Source of the DNA: Haloarculaceae archaeon
Lineage (GTDB): Archaea; Halobacteriota; Halobacteria; Halobacteriales; Haloarculaceae
Reading direction: 5' to 3'
Length of the DNA stretch: 12,703 bases
NCBI GenBank assembly: GCA_018609665.1
Contig: JAHENN010000011.1
Span: 1-12,703 of the forward strand
The translations under genes and the position numbers were made by a program. The notes below the pieces were generated by a model. It did not search any database, was not told the origin of the DNA, and worked only from the letters and a program-made list of their open reading frames with translations. Position 1 is the stretch's first letter. Every line of letters begins with the position of its first letter. Shown here in pieces: positions 12,189 through 12,703 of the stretch.

Positions 12189-12703
12189 TGTACGTCTACC
12201 TGCCGGCCGTCGCGGCGTTCCTGCTGCTGTGTCTCTTCGTGCTGGTTCCGTACAGCGCCCGGCTCGACCGGCTGTTCGCGCGGGTCGCCTTCGCGTTCTC
12301 GCCGGGGGTGGACATCGAGCCGGACGGCCGTCGGGAGCTGCTGCTGCGGCGGGCGGCGATCGGCACGCCCTACCGGGAGTACGCCGCCCGGACGCGGCTG
12401 TACGTCGCCGGGTCGGCGCTGGCCTGTGGCGTGCTGGGTGCCTACGCGGCCTGGGGGGGCGTCCAGCTCCTCGGCGGAACCGGGGCCGTCTCCCTGCCCG
12501 AACCGGGGCGGTTCACGAACGCACCCGACCTCTCGCGGCTTCGGAAGGCGCTCGCGGCGGCAGCCGGGGCAGTCGGCGTCGACGGCGTCGCCGCCGTCGC
12601 CGTCACCGTCGCGGCGGTCGTCCTCGGGGCGGCCGGGGGGGGCGTCGCCCGCCTCGTCCGGTGGCAGATTCCGGCGATCCACGACGACACCCGGGGCCAA
12701 CAG
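12188..12703 (+). CDS. PilC/TadC-like (type II secretion F family) membrane protein, 3' end beyond the window
   Basis: The first 172 residues of the membrane platform protein that partners the PilB-like ATPase. Its ATG overlaps the ATPase stop by one base (TGATG), so translation is coupled. The N-terminus is hydrophobic (about residues 5-22). An Arg-rich cytoplasmic segment follows, with RELLLRRAAIGTPYREYAAR (49-68), resembling the start of haloarchaeal T2SF/TadC proteins, where a G-T-x-Y-x-x-Y-x-A motif precedes the second membrane helix. Hydrophobic segments follow at about 70-95 and 138-160. The conserved T2SF cytoplasmic domains and remaining helices lie beyond the window. Identification rests on the gene pair, topology and this motif. 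Confidence 0.78.
   Translation, partial: MYVYLPAVAAFLLLCLFVLVPYSARLDRLFARVAFAFSPGVDIEPDGRRELLLRRAAIGTPYREYAARTRLYVAGSALACGVLGAYAAWGGVQLLGGTGAVSLPEPGRFTNAPDLSRLRKALAAAAGAVGVDGVAAVAVTVAAVVLGAAGGGVARLVRWQIPAIHDDTRGQQ

Noticed and set aside
1..12703. tRNA, rRNA, CRISPR array, insertion sequence or prophage signals
   Set aside because: No regularly spaced repeats, transposase motifs, tRNA-like cloverleaf or rRNA sequence was recognised on either strand.

Overview
The window reads as chromosome of a halophilic archaeon (Halobacteria). It has very high GC, strongly acidic proteins, Tat lipoprotein signals of haloarchaeal type, AT-rich TATA elements close to start codons, a bacterio-opsin-activator-type HTH regulator and several small protein families known mainly from haloarchaea. 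The genus cannot be named from this sequence.

Layout. (1) 1-1515, minus strand: phosphoglycerate kinase (pgk) followed 4 nt later by a GNAT acetyltransferase cut by the window edge. (2) 1681-5849, plus strand: a tightly overlapping livH-livM-livG-livF operon for a branched-chain-amino-acid-type ABC importer (two permeases, two ATPases), with a TATA box and a perfect small palindrome in front. (3) 5850-6183: a convergent intergenic region with no credible gene. (4) 6184-7563, minus strand: the substrate-binding lipoprotein, on its own apparently leaderless transcript facing the transporter operon. (5) 7691-8820, minus strand: a DUF3179 Tat lipoprotein and a small conserved haloarchaeal protein (DUF5785-like). 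(6) 8941-9931, plus strand: a Bat-type HTH regulator and a small HNH-like protein. (7) 9932-10384, minus strand: a DUF5793-like protein whose stop codon directly abuts the HNH gene's stop. (8) 10545-12703, plus strand: a PilB-type secretion/pilus ATPase overlapping by one base a PilC/TadC-like membrane protein that runs off the window.

How it works together: LivH/M form the membrane channel, LivG/F energise it, and the lipoprotein at 6184-7563 presumably delivers the ligand. The last two genes are the start of an archaeal type IV pilus assembly operon.

The most striking observation is the substrate-binding protein. It appears to be a natural circular permutant of the type I periplasmic-binding fold. 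The first strand and helix of the usual domain are missing from the N-terminus and are instead found as the last ~41 residues, joined through a short acidic Gly/Pro/Ser-rich linker. The usual second strand follows directly after a repetitive lipoprotein linker. The reading frame is intact, the promoter is strong, a terminator follows, and the gene sits beside its cognate transporter, so it looks functional rather than broken.
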